From: a virus
Length of the DNA stretch: 51,778 nt
Direction: 5' to 3' (one strand)
Virus record (IMG/VR): IMGVR_UViG_3300032069_000864
Location: 1-51,778 of that record
In this document: in pieces, positions 40,493 through 48,721 of the stretch
How positions within the stretch are numbered: position 1 is the first letter of the stretch
Layout of the letters: every line of letters starts with the position of its first letter
Made by a program: the position numbers and the translations under genes
Notes under the pieces: model-generated
The model's input: the letters and a program-made list of their open reading frames with translations, nothing else
What the model was told of the DNA's origin: nothing
The model's database searches: none

Positions 40493-40654
40493 TCATTTGC
40501 TCTTCGGCCGTGCCGGCTTCTCCGGCTTGGGGCGGTATCCGCTGGCATGTGCAGCACGGCCCTGCCGCGCCGCCTTTGCCTTCCCGCCCGGGCCGCGGTA
40601 GACCTTACCGTGGCTCCCCCATTGATAGCCGCCCTTCTTCGGATGCACCGGCAT
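40493..40654 (-). CDS. Small conserved phage protein, basic, 53 aa
   Basis: ATG 40654 has AGAGG upstream. The product (MPVHPKKGGYQWGSHGKVYR, then a Lys/Ala/Arg-rich helix) has the KKGGYQWGxxGKxYxG pattern I know from short head-region phage proteins of unknown role. The following 133 nt (40360-40492) before the scaffold gene hold no frame I can support. Confidence 0.6.
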   Translation of the reverse strand: MPVHPKKGGYQWGSHGKVYRGPGGKAKAARQGRAAHASGYRPKPEKPARPKSK

Positions 40655-40834
40655 GCTCGGCCTCTGCCTGCCCAAACGAAAACGGCGAGCGTTTCCGATG
40701 CCCACTCTCCCGGTCTCGCTCCATCCGTAGACGGTGCCGAGAGAATTCAGCATCAGAAACGCCCGCCGCGTAGTTGCTACGAAGGCAGGCACTCTTCAAT
40801 TGTCGGTCCGCGGTGGCCCCCGCGTTCCGGCGCC

Positions 40835-40863
40835 ACTATACTCGCCGGCCTATCCCCTGTCAA
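40835..40863 (-). promoter_or_regulatory. Strong late promoter before the head genes (minus)
   Basis: Minus strand: TTGACA (40863-40858), exactly 17 bp, TATAGT (40840-40835). Transcription would start about 40828 and reach the small basic gene, scaffold and major capsid genes. The -35 box overlaps the last codons of the 74-aa gene. This is the best promoter match of the late region. Confidence 0.85.
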
Positions 40864-41084
40864 GCGGTCGCGCGAAAAAGTGCCAGGGTCCTTCTTCGCC
40901 GTGCCCTGATCCGTCTCGCCCGATTTCCCCGGCGCCGGCAGGCGAAATACCGCCGTTGCTCCACCATGTCGAGCGCCACCTGCCGATGATACGGATCTCC
41001 GATCGCCCTGGCCTGGTAGACTGTGTGCACTGTCGCCGTCTGGATCGCCGCCTTCGCGAACCGCTTGTACTCACGTTCTGTCAT
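40860..41084 (-). CDS. Small basic protein, 74 aa
   Basis: The start ATG 41084 follows AGGATC. The product (MTEREYKRFAKAAIQTATVH... DPYHRQVALDMVEQRRYFAC) is helical with a very basic end (RRRGNRARRIRARRRRTLAL). It may bind DNA or be a packaged protein. It precedes the late promoter, and its last codons include the -35 box. Confidence 0.5.
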   Translation of the reverse strand: MTEREYKRFAKAAIQTATVHTVYQARAIGDPYHRQVALDMVEQRRYFACRRRGNRARRIRARRRRTLALFRATA

Positions 41085-41112
41085 GATCCTGTGCCCCGTT
41101 CCGCTCGAGCTG

Positions 41113-41121
41113 TGGTATACT
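41113..41121 (+). promoter_or_regulatory. Possible plus-strand promoter (extended -10)
   Basis: TGG TATACT repeats the extended -10 of the repressor promoter (the 11-mer TGGTATACTGG is shared). A transcript from it would be antisense to the MuF gene. No plus-strand gene follows, so it may be chance. Confidence 0.25.
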
Positions 41122-41173
41122 GGATTTGCCGCTCGAGGTAGAAAATCCGCCCACGATCCAGAGGCTCCAAGGG

Positions 41174-41227
41174 CCAAGGGGATGCGGGGACCGGCGGTCC
41201 CGCCGAGCGGCGTGTCCTATCCCTTGG
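41174..41227. repeat. Structured spacer after the MuF gene
   Basis: CCAAGGG (41174-41180) pairs with CCCTTGG (41221-41227), enclosing GGGACC GGC GGTCCC (41187-41201), so the message could fold into a branched structure that includes the MuF stop codon. The 132-nt gap between MuF and the 74-aa gene has no other feature I can support. Confidence 0.5.
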
Positions 41228-42632
41228 CTCGTGACTCATCCCGCTCGAATTCCTTCTGCCTCGCGTATCGCAAGCTCGCTATCGAGTTCTGGGTCTCGCC
41301 TTCCTCCCGCGAAACGATCACCGCCGCGCGTAGGTATCGGTCCTCCTCCTGGAGGTAGAAGATCGCCACGTTCGGATCCGCGCGATTGGGGAACACCGCG
41401 GTCGGGTTGCTCAAGAGCTCTGGCAGAAGGTGCTCCACCTCTTTCACATCCGGGTGCATGGTGAGGTAGTGCTCTCGCCGCTCTCCGGTCAACACCACGC
41501 CGGTCTTTCCAGCCTCGAACCTCTGCGCGACCTGAGGCGGAAGATTCCCGATCGATACCACCTCCCGCGGGCTGAGAGCGGTGATGCGTCCGACCAGTGT
41601 CCGCTGTTCCCGGGCCGCTCGTCTTTCCAGCCGTGCCCGACCTTCGGCCGCCTGCTGCACCAGCCGCTCCCGCTCGGCCTTGGCCACCCCGGGGAATGCT
41701 GATCGGAACCGCCGTTGCAGTTCCGCCGGGCTCTGGTCGAGGATGCTTGGGTCCTTCACGAAGCCCGCTTTTCGTTGCGCCGCGCTCTTGTAGCGCATCA
41801 CGAACGGTCGGAGCACATGCCGGCAGTTGGGATGGAATGGCGGGCCCCCGTTGATCGCGCTGAGCGGCGGATATCCGTCCAGCGGCTCACCGGTGAGAGA
41901 GACCACCACGTTCTCATAGTACCGGCAGAAGTCGGCCGCACCGTGCGCCGATACCTGCGCGAGTTGGACCCCATGGTCCAGGAGTCGGTCAACCGTGCCC
42001 TGCACATTCGCTTGCCGCGTCGTCGTCCGCGCCACCATCTCCGTATATCTGTCGAGGTCCCAGTCCCGCCCGAGCCGATCGGTGAAGAGCAACCGGCCTT
42101 TGGAGACCAGTTGCTCCTTGATCTCCGTGCTGGTCTCGATGCGCGTCCACCCCTCCGCAATCCCCTTGGCCGTCGCCTCGATCCCAACACGGCGGAAGAG
42201 GTCGTCAACCCGCCGCCCGATCTCTGCATTGGCGAACAGCAACGTCCGCTGCATCTCCTGGACCGCCAGGGCCACCGCCTCCCGGTTCACCAATGCGAAT
42301 ACCTGCGGCTTTGTTGGCCGGGTGTTGATGCCCACCCGACGCAGCCGCCGCATCTCCTGGTCCGCGAAGGTGATCCCGGCCTGATAGTTGAGGGGAAGGT
42401 TCGTGCTGATCCAGGCCGCGGCCTCGTCATCGAGCCCCGCCAAGATCTCATGGTACTGGATCAGGAGAGCTCGCGCGCGAATCCGTTGCGCCGCCGTGGA
42501 ACTGGCCCGGGCCAAAATCTGCAGCACATCCGCCGCCGCCTGCCGGTAGATCGCCACCAGCGAATCTATCGCATCGGGCGTGAACGCCGCCGCGAAGGCC
42601 TGTGCTCGCTCTACCGGTATCGCGACTGGCAT
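41217..42632 (-). CDS. MuF-like minor capsid protein with C-terminal nuclease-toxin-like domain
   Basis: Residues 1-280 are MuF-like: helical N-terminus, TEMVARTTTRQANVQGTVDR, and the family ending GPPFHPNCRHVLRP (264-276). Residues about 350-460 form a second domain, GVVLTGERREHYLTMHPDV...NPTAVFPNRADPNVAIFYLQ...RYLRAAVIVSREEGETQNSI, which looks like the barnase/EndoU/colicin E5-RelE (PBECR) nuclease group fused to MuF proteins in temperate phages; a catalytic His (H388 or H393) and a C-terminal Arg/Ser are visible. MuF proteins are packaged and injected, so the toxin may enter the next host. No immunity gene is obvious. Confidence 0.8.
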   Translation of the reverse strand: MPVAIPVERAQAFAAAFTPDAIDSLVAIYRQAAADVLQILARASSTAAQRIRARALLIQYHEILAGLDDEAAAWISTNLPLNYQAGITFADQEMRRLRRVGINTRPTKPQVFALVNREAVALAVQEMQRTLLFANAEIGRRVDDLFRRVGIEATAKGIAEGWTRIETSTEIKEQLVSKGRLLFTDRLGRDWDLDRYTEMVARTTTRQANVQGTVDRLLDHGVQLAQVSAHGAADFCRYYENVVVSLTGEPLDGYPPLSAINGGPPFHPNCRHVLRPFVMRYKSAAQRKAGFVKDPSILDQSPAELQRRFRSAFPGVAKAERERLVQQAAEGRARLERRAAREQRTLVGRITALSPREVVSIGNLPPQVAQRFEAGKTGVVLTGERREHYLTMHPDVKEVEHLLPELLSNPTAVFPNRADPNVAIFYLQEEDRYLRAAVIVSREEGETQNSIASLRYARQKEFERDESRAKG

Positions 42633-42645
42633 CCGTCCTCAATCC

Positions 42646-44064
42646 CTACGGCTGCCCGCCGTCCGATGCCCCACCGTTGGTCGGCACGGTCCGGGTTCCG
42701 AGTAGCGCGGCTTCCTGCTCCTGCTCCTCCGCGATGCGCTCCATCTCCGCGTCCACGGCTTCGGGGCCATCCAGGCGCCGGATCGAACTCTCGATGGAGG
42801 TATTCCCGGCCGCCCGCCGCAGCGACTCCTGGCGGGTGAGCTGATCCAGGTCCTCGGGCAGACCGTCCGCCCATTGGATAGATACCGGCGCCGGCTCGTA
42901 GCCGGCTCCACCATGAATCTGCTCCAATTGCTGCGCCGCGTAGAGCACGGCCTTGAGTCCGCGGTCGAAGTAGAGCCGCTTCCGGTTGATCTTCGCGACG
43001 GTCCGGATCAGGCGGAGCCGGAGCGCCGTTCCGCTCGCCGCGATTCCGAACTTGTCCAGACCAAAGATGCTCGGCCCGGTCTCGCTCAGGATGAAGAGCA
43101 GCTCCATGAGGCGGTCAATGTAACTGAAGGCCGCCGTGAGTTGCGCATCCCAGGTGAGGTACTTGACATCATCCTCCCCCGGCTCCTTGATGATGACGTC
43201 CAACTTGTCGAGCTGCAGTTTCCCGTCCTCATCGAGCATGGAAGGCGGCGCCACCAGCCGCGGCGCCACGTGCTTGTCGAGCACGGTGTCCACCATGCTC
43301 ATGCGGTTGTTCAGCGCCTCGATCAGGCTCTCCAGGCCCTGATAGTCGCTGATCCCCCAGAAGCGGCTGCCATAGCGGAAGTTCGGGACGTGGTACAGCG
43401 GAATCTCAGTGAGGCCGGTCTCCACCTCCGCCGGAAGGTCAACGTACTCCGGCAGGTAAGTGATCTCGATCTCCTCTGCCTCTTGGGTATTCGGACTCAG
43501 GCGGAACAGGCGGTTTCGGATAATCCCTGGCTCGTGCTCCTCCACCCGTACCAGTTGGCGCTTCGGATCGAAGGGGTCTGCCTTGAGCCAGGCCAGCGAC
43601 GCCCGCACCACTTGCCGGACGTTGTCCTCGGAGAACTCCGGGAAGTAGATCGTGACTGGCACTTCCTCGATCAGCGCCTCGGGCTTCTCGCTCTGCGGCG
43701 TGCGCAGACCCCATCGCGCCTTGAGCAGCATGTCCCCGCGGAAGCTCCCCGCCAGGGCCGCTTCGTACGCCAACACGACTAGGTCGTTCTCCTTCACCAG
43801 TCGGCCGACGGCCTCGAGCGCCCCGGTGTTCGTCTCGTCCGCGACGGTGAAGTCCGGGGGTTCGCCCACCAGCATATCCGCGCACAGCGTGCTCAGCATG
43901 CCGGCGAAGTTCGCGGTGATGTAGCGAAGCAACTGGTACTTGCCTCCCGTCTTCACCTTGAACACGTCCGCGTGCTGCGCCAAGAACAGGGCCTCGTATC
44001 TCGAATACCGGCCCAAGCGCGCCTCCGCCCCCGCTGGGGGATACACCTTCCAGTTGATCGCCAT
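42646..44064 (-). CDS. Portal protein (SPP1 gp6-like), 472 aa
   Basis: The protein has the SPP1-type portal features: DNMLxKY-like start (KVKTGGKYQLLRYITANFAG), RGDMLLKARWG, WGISDYQGLESLIEALNNRMSM about residue 250, and the ending SLRRAAGNTSIESSIRRLDGP. It forms the ring at the capsid vertex through which DNA is packaged. The gene overlaps nothing upstream; the plus-strand membrane gene begins 57 nt away, back to back. Confidence 0.9.
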   Translation of the reverse strand: MAINWKVYPPAGAEARLGRYSRYEALFLAQHADVFKVKTGGKYQLLRYITANFAGMLSTLCADMLVGEPPDFTVADETNTGALEAVGRLVKENDLVVLAYEAALAGSFRGDMLLKARWGLRTPQSEKPEALIEEVPVTIYFPEFSEDNVRQVVRASLAWLKADPFDPKRQLVRVEEHEPGIIRNRLFRLSPNTQEAEEIEITYLPEYVDLPAEVETGLTEIPLYHVPNFRYGSRFWGISDYQGLESLIEALNNRMSMVDTVLDKHVAPRLVAPPSMLDEDGKLQLDKLDVIIKEPGEDDVKYLTWDAQLTAAFSYIDRLMELLFILSETGPSIFGLDKFGIAASGTALRLRLIRTVAKINRKRLYFDRGLKAVLYAAQQLEQIHGGAGYEPAPVSIQWADGLPEDLDQLTRQESLRRAAGNTSIESSIRRLDGPEAVDAEMERIAEEQEQEAALLGTRTVPTNGGASDGGQP

Positions 44065-44092
44065 GACCTCGCTCCTCAGTTCTCGCCGCCTG

Positions 44093-44101
44093 TGCTATAC
44101 T
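44093..44101 (+). promoter_or_regulatory. Promoter of the plus-strand membrane-protein gene
   Basis: TGC TATACT is an extended -10 with the start about 44108, leaving a short leader with AAAGGA before the ATG at 44122. There is no clear -35. It gives the lone plus gene a separate promoter, as in moron genes. Confidence 0.55.
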
Positions 44102-44121
44102 TGCCGGGAAAGGAACCGCCC

Positions 44122-44673
44122 ATGTCCCGCTTCCACCGTGTCGCCATCGCGCTGGCCCTGATCCTGCTTACCATCATCGCCTTCGTCCAGATCTCCTCAT
44201 GGTTGGATTCGCAGAGGTTGAAGGGTCAGGCCCGCATTGCCGCGGAACTCGCCGCGAAGGCCGAGAAGAAGGCCCGGACGGAGGCTATCATCCAGTCCTG
44301 GCTTGAGTTCGCCCTGGACCTTCATGCCGCCATGAATGACGGCTCTGGCCCCACCCGAGCCCAGATAACCCGGATTCAGACGTTGATGGACGAAACCGCG
44401 GATGTCTTCCCGGAATTCGTCGACGTCGACCGCAACACCGGACATTGCCGGGCTCTGGCCAAGTACCCATTCCCTGGAACCTACCCCCTTGATGATATCA
44501 CCTACCCTCGCGTAGAACTCGCCCGCGTCATCTGCGAGGCCAGCCCGCTGGTGACCGAGCATCTTTCGGAACCCCAGGCCCGAGGACGCGCTTCCATTGT
44601 CTGGGATGCCCTCAGAACACTGGCCGTGAACGACCCATCCCGCTCCCATCTTCCACCGGCCACGGCCCCTTAA
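44122..44673 (+). CDS. Membrane-anchored protein on the opposite strand (moron-like)
   Basis: ATG 44122 follows AAAGGA. The 183-aa product has one N-terminal membrane helix (VAIALALILLTIIAFVQISS), a charged linker (AELAAKAEKKARTEAI) and a C-terminal periplasmic or external domain with IQTLMDETADVFPEFVDVDR and ASPLVTEHLSEPQ. I recognise no family. It is the only plus-strand gene of the late region, sits between tape measure and portal, has its own promoter and shares four bases (TTAA) of its stop with the tape measure stop. A lysogen or early function at the envelope is likely. Confidence 0.7.
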   Translation: MSRFHRVAIALALILLTIIAFVQISSWLDSQRLKGQARIAAELAAKAEKKARTEAIIQSWLEFALDLHAAMNDGSGPTRAQITRIQTLMDETADVFPEFVDVDRNTGHCRALAKYPFPGTYPLDDITYPRVELARVICEASPLVTEHLSEPQARGRASIVWDALRTLAVNDPSRSHLPPATAP

Positions 44674-47600
44674 CCGCCCCGCGGGAATCGCTGGTCATGC
44701 TCCAGGCTCTCCGTGATGATCTCGGTCACGACGCGCGCCAGGTCTTCCTTGCGTCCCTGCGGCACGGCAATATCACCGATCCGTTCCCCGTTGTAGTACA
44801 GGTTCACCGTGGTCGGACCTCCACCGGATGTGCCCGCCGTGGCGGTTGCCGGCACCATGCCAGCATTGCCGCCCTGCATCGCCCTCTGGAGTTGCTGCTT
44901 CCAGGCTTCTGCCATCTGGTTCACGAGGTTGACAATCCCCGTGCCCGCGGTCGCCAGCGCGTCCCTCCAGGTCTTCGCCTCGGTCTCGATGTGCCCAATG
45001 GTCAGGTCGTGCTCTCGCTGTCTCGCCGCGAATTCCTCGGCCTGCCGTGCGTGGACTTCCTGCTGCGCATCGAGGGAGATACGCATGACGTCCTGCAGGA
45101 TCGCCTCAATCTCATCGCGGCTGATCTGCCCTCCCTGGTACGCCGCGAGCCCCGCCTCGCGTATCTGCTTCGCCCAGTCGAGTCGCGCCTCGGCTGGCAT
45201 CGCCCCCTGCCCCGCCTCTGCCATCGCCCGGGCCTGGTCCTTCAACTTCTCCTGTTGCGCCCAGTTGGGACCCGCGCCCGCCCCCTCTGCCTGGGCCACC
45301 AGGACATCGTATAGCGGTTTCCACGATCCCGCCCCAGCTCCGCCAGGCCCCATAGTTCGCAGTATTTCCAGCCGCTCTTTGGCCTGGTTCGCCTCGATGC
45401 TCCCGGCTTCTTCGCCCGCCACCTTCCTCCGGTCCGCCTCGCCCTGCAGCACCAGATCAATCACCGCGAGCCGATGCTGATACATCTCCGTCCAGTGGTC
45501 GGCCTCTTCCCTCGTCCAGCGCACTCGCTCTTCATGCGCCTGCTTCTCCCGCTCGCGGATTCCCTCCGTTAAGCGCGTCCGCTCCTCGAAGATCGTCTTG
45601 GTAAGTTCGCGCTCGCGCTGCAGCAACTCGGTGGACGGCTTGGCCCCGAAGTTCTGATTCTCCCGGCGCAACCACTGCACCATCTGCACCAGTTGCTTGA
45701 GCCAGGCGCCCAGGGACATCTGCCCCGATTCCTTAAGGGCATCCGCTGCATCGCGCCACGCCGAGGTCTCCCGTTCCAGACCGTTGATCCGCTCGTCCCG
45801 CTCGCGTTTCCCTCTCTCCATGGCCTGCTGGGAGGCCTGCTTCCGTTCCTCTTCGTGGTCCTTCTGTGCCTTCCAAAGGTTGGTTTGTAGATTCAACTCC
45901 GCCGTTCCCCGGGCATCCGCGGCCTTGGTCTCGTTCTCCCCCGCCTCTGTGACCTTCTGCATTTCGCCCAGGTAAGTCCTCACCGCCGCGCGGATTGCCT
46001 TTTCGTACGCGCCGCCCATCCTCTCTCCGCTCGCCTCCCAGGCATCCTGGAATTCCTTGGATCGTTTGCGCAGGTCGCCCAACTTCGGGTCATTGACGAA
46101 CTCACCGATGGCCCGTGTAAACGCGTCGGCCGCCTCGCGAGGCACTCCGAGATTCTTCAGTTCCTGGGCCGCCTGCTTCTCCAATTCGGTCCTGGCGGCG
46201 CGGGCCGCGGCCGCGGCCACCTGATCATCGGCCCGTTTCTTCGCTTCGTCGGCCGACCTGCGGGCCTCCGTGGCCCGCATCTTCTCAGCGACCGTCCTCG
46301 CCTGTTCCTCCCGGTCTTTTAGGTCCTTCTGTCCCTCGCGGATCGCCGCATTCGTCTTCTCAATCGCCTTCCCCAATTCAACCTCACATACCGCCGCTTC
46401 CGCCGCGGCATGTCGCCATTTGTTTTCCTGCGCCGCGCGGTCGGCCTCACTGGTCGCGAGGTTGGGGGCACCCTTGCGGGCCGCTATCCTCTCCGCCTGT
46501 TCGATATATGTCTTCCGCTGCGCGGCCGTCTTAGCCAACTCGGCCTGCAGCTCCCCCCGTCTTCCGATTTCTTCGGCCACCTTCGCGCGTTGCTCCAGTA
46601 TGTAACTCGCCCAGGCCGTTCTTTGCTCCGCGGTCATCTGGGCCGCCATTGTTTGGAGAGGAAATGCCAATCTTCGCTTTCCGGTGTTTGGGTCCACCTT
46701 GGCCCATCCGGACATCACGTCGGCAATATCCGATTCGACCGCCCCTTTCTGCTCGAGTTGCTCTTTCGTCGGCGGTTTCCCGGCGGCCTGGCCCTTCGCG
46801 ATCTCGTCATTAACCTCCTTGAGCTTGGGCAACAGCTCCGCCAAGGCCTCAGTCTGCTTGCGCGTCGCCTCGGCCTGCTTCTCCGCCTCCTCCTTCGCCT
46901 TTTCGACGTGATTCGTCCAGAGCCGCCATACCTCCACCACTCCAAGAATCGCGATCATCATCCAACCGATGGGGCCCAGAGACGCGAAGAACCCTCGCAC
47001 GGCTCCGGCCGCGATGCGAAAGCTCATCGTAAGTCTGGCCGTCGCACCGGTCATGACTGTCACTCCGGCCGCGGTCTGCGTCAAGAGCGAGAAATCCCCC
47101 GGCTTCACTATCTGCCCCAATGCAAACATGCTGGATGCTCCGGGGGCCATCCCGCGCAGCCCGATCATCGGACTCACAGAACCGCGTGCCGTCGCTATAG
47201 CGTTCGCGATGACCGCTGCTCGCGACCCGGCTAGGGCCACCACCAGTTTTCCGAGCAGCGCGATTCCGCCCCTGATATGTGAACCATACGCGAGCCAGGC
47301 CGCGCCGCCCAACGTCACGGCCGCAGTCAGGCCTACCGCGGCCACCATCGTCGTCCGCAATGGCGCTGGGACCGCGGCGATGGCCACCGCGAGCGCGGTC
47401 AATATCCGGCCCGCGAAGGTAAGAACCGGAATCAAATCTGCTCCAAATGCTTCCAGGGCCTGACTGATAGCGGTGCGCATCTGCCTCGACTGCATGGCGA
47501 AAGTGTTCGCGCTCGATGCGAAGGCGCGATCCACAGCGCCCACGGAGTCACTCACCTGCTCCAGCTTTTGGGCGAAGAGCGCGCCATCCTGAGCGGCCAG

Positions 47601-48467
47601 GGCCGCCACGGCCTTGAACGCCCGGGCGCCGCCCGCCATCTGGATCATCGCCTGCTCATCGTCTCCGGCCGCATCGGTGAGGAACTGGATCGCGCCGGCC
47701 AGACCCCGCGCCTCGACCAGCGCCTGCCCCGAAGCATAGCCGGCCTGGGAGAGGGCCGCCTTGAGTTGCGCGCTCGGGTTGCTCAACTTGACCATGACCA
47801 TGTTGAGGCCCATCAGGCTGTTTTCCGCGTCGTACCCGACCGTGGTCATCGTCGCCAGAGCGGCCGCGAGCTGGTTATACCCGATCCCCAACTGGGACGC
47901 GACCGGAACGACGCCTCTCAGTGCGGCCATCAGGTCCTGGAACGACATGCGCCCGACCTGGCTGGCCCGGAGCAGGGTATCCATCGAAGCCGCGGCCTGT
48001 TCCACGCTGAGTCCATAGGCCCGCATCACCGAAACCTGGGTATCCGCGACCGTCGCCATGTCGGCCCCGCCCGCGACGGCCGCTCGGGTCGCGGATTCCA
48101 GGACCTTCATGCCCTCCGCTCCGCTCACCCCGGCTCGCGCGATATTGGCGAGGCTGCCGGCCAGTGCTTCGTCTGCCACTCCGGTGGCCCGGGCCAGACT
48201 GTGAAGTTGCTCGGCCGTCGCCTCTAGTTCGGCCTCGGTCAACTGCAGGACCTTGAGCATGTCGGTGAGCGCGGTCTGCATCTGGGCCGCTTCGCGGGAG
48301 GCCAGGCCCATCCCCGCAGCCGCTGCGCCGCCGATCGCCGTAAGGAGCATGATGACCTGCCCGACGTGTTGGGCGTGCTGCTGCAGCAGGCTTTGGGCTT
48401 TCCCCAGACCTGTCTGGAAGTCCGTCAGGTCCAGCCGCATCCTGGCGACGATCTCTCCGACCATCAT
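44670..48467 (-). CDS. Tail tape measure protein
   Basis: I start at ATG 48467 (MMVGEIVARMRLDLTDFQTG) behind GAGG; the longer frame crosses a terminator. The 1265-aa protein has the TP901-type tape measure core (TALTDMLKVLQLTEAELEAT, then RATGVADEALAGSLANIARA) about residues 70-300, two hydrophobic segments (LTFAGRILTALAVAIAAV; LGPIGWMMIAILGVVEVW), then a long coiled coil (KQTEALAELLPKLKEVNDEI). At about 0.15 nm per residue the tail would be near 190 nm. The location between terminase and portal, 12 kb from the tail chaperones, is exceptional. Confidence 0.93.
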   Translation of the reverse strand: MMVGEIVARMRLDLTDFQTGLGKAQSLLQQHAQHVGQVIMLLTAIGGAAAAGMGLASREAAQMQTALTDMLKVLQLTEAELEATAEQLHSLARATGVADEALAGSLANIARAGVSGAEGMKVLESATRAAVAGGADMATVADTQVSVMRAYGLSVEQAAASMDTLLRASQVGRMSFQDLMAALRGVVPVASQLGIGYNQLAAALATMTTVGYDAENSLMGLNMVMVKLSNPSAQLKAALSQAGYASGQALVEARGLAGAIQFLTDAAGDDEQAMIQMAGGARAFKAVAALAAQDGALFAQKLEQVSDSVGAVDRAFASSANTFAMQSRQMRTAISQALEAFGADLIPVLTFAGRILTALAVAIAAVPAPLRTTMVAAVGLTAAVTLGGAAWLAYGSHIRGGIALLGKLVVALAGSRAAVIANAIATARGSVSPMIGLRGMAPGASSMFALGQIVKPGDFSLLTQTAAGVTVMTGATARLTMSFRIAAGAVRGFFASLGPIGWMMIAILGVVEVWRLWTNHVEKAKEEAEKQAEATRKQTEALAELLPKLKEVNDEIAKGQAAGKPPTKEQLEQKGAVESDIADVMSGWAKVDPNTGKRRLAFPLQTMAAQMTAEQRTAWASYILEQRAKVAEEIGRRGELQAELAKTAAQRKTYIEQAERIAARKGAPNLATSEADRAAQENKWRHAAAEAAVCEVELGKAIEKTNAAIREGQKDLKDREEQARTVAEKMRATEARRSADEAKKRADDQVAAAAARAARTELEKQAAQELKNLGVPREAADAFTRAIGEFVNDPKLGDLRKRSKEFQDAWEASGERMGGAYEKAIRAAVRTYLGEMQKVTEAGENETKAADARGTAELNLQTNLWKAQKDHEEERKQASQQAMERGKRERDERINGLERETSAWRDAADALKESGQMSLGAWLKQLVQMVQWLRRENQNFGAKPSTELLQRERELTKTIFEERTRLTEGIREREKQAHEERVRWTREEADHWTEMYQHRLAVIDLVLQGEADRRKVAGEEAGSIEANQAKERLEILRTMGPGGAGAGSWKPLYDVLVAQAEGAGAGPNWAQQEKLKDQARAMAEAGQGAMPAEARLDWAKQIREAGLAAYQGGQISRDEIEAILQDVMRISLDAQQEVHARQAEEFAARQREHDLTIGHIETEAKTWRDALATAGTGIVNLVNQMAEAWKQQLQRAMQGGNAGMVPATATAGTSGGGPTTVNLYYNGERIGDIAVPQGRKEDLARVVTEIITESLEHDQRFPRGG

Positions 48468-48499
48468 CGGCCCGTACCTCGCACCATCCCGCCCCCAAC

Positions 48500-48560
48500 A
48501 AAAAAGGCGACGAGCTTTGACCAGGAACGCGCGTGCGTCCACTCGTCAAAGCCCGCCGCC
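48500..48560 (-). terminator. Intrinsic terminator before the tape measure gene
   Basis: On the minus strand GGCGGCGGGCTTTGAC (48560-48545) pairs with GTCAAAGCTCGTCGCC (48521-48506): 16 pairs with two G-U, followed at once by six T (48505-48500). The loop has further partial pairing. It ends 33 nt before the tape measure ATG, so the tape measure needs read-through or antitermination, or transcription from the T-run region. Confidence 0.8.
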
Positions 48561-48687
48561 TGGCTATGCAGGTTAGCGGGGCGCATCTCCTTCTCTCGTG
48601 CTGATCGCGTACCAGTAGGACTGAGCGAACTCCGCCGAGAGCGAGTCCGAAGGGAACGTGAGGGGGCCACCCCAACGCTCCCGCGCG
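48500..48687 (-). ncRNA. Possible leader RNA between promoter and terminator
   Basis: A TTGACA-17-TAGACT promoter (48721-48693) and the terminator at 48500-48560 define a transcript of about 190 nt. No coding frame with a good start is in it. It may be an attenuator-type leader of the tape measure gene or a small RNA. Inferred from signals alone. Confidence 0.4.
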
Positions 48688-48692
48688 GCCGC

Positions 48693-48721
48693 AGTCTATT
48701 CCCCGGCCGCCGCCGTGTCAA
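48693..48721 (-). promoter_or_regulatory. Promoter upstream of the tape measure leader (minus)
   Basis: Minus strand: TTGACA (48721-48716), exactly 17 bp, TAGACT (48698-48693; four of six consensus bases). It lies at the end of the 78-aa gene. A terminator follows about 130 nt downstream. Confidence 0.65.

Noticed and set aside
37666-40773. A 1035-codon open frame on the plus strand
   Set aside because: It is exactly antisense to scaffold, major capsid and decoration-like genes; long shadow frames are expected in GC-rich coding DNA, and it has no promoter or ribosome site.
41113-41230. Plus-strand small RNA from the shared TGGTATACTGG into the structured spacer
   Set aside because: Only an extended -10 supports it; there is no T-run terminator, so I keep it as a weak promoter match only.
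48464-48586. A 40-aa minus-strand frame in front of the tape measure
   Set aside because: Its coding would run through both arms and the T-run of the terminator, and its only Shine-Dalgarno (AAGGAG) abuts the ATG.
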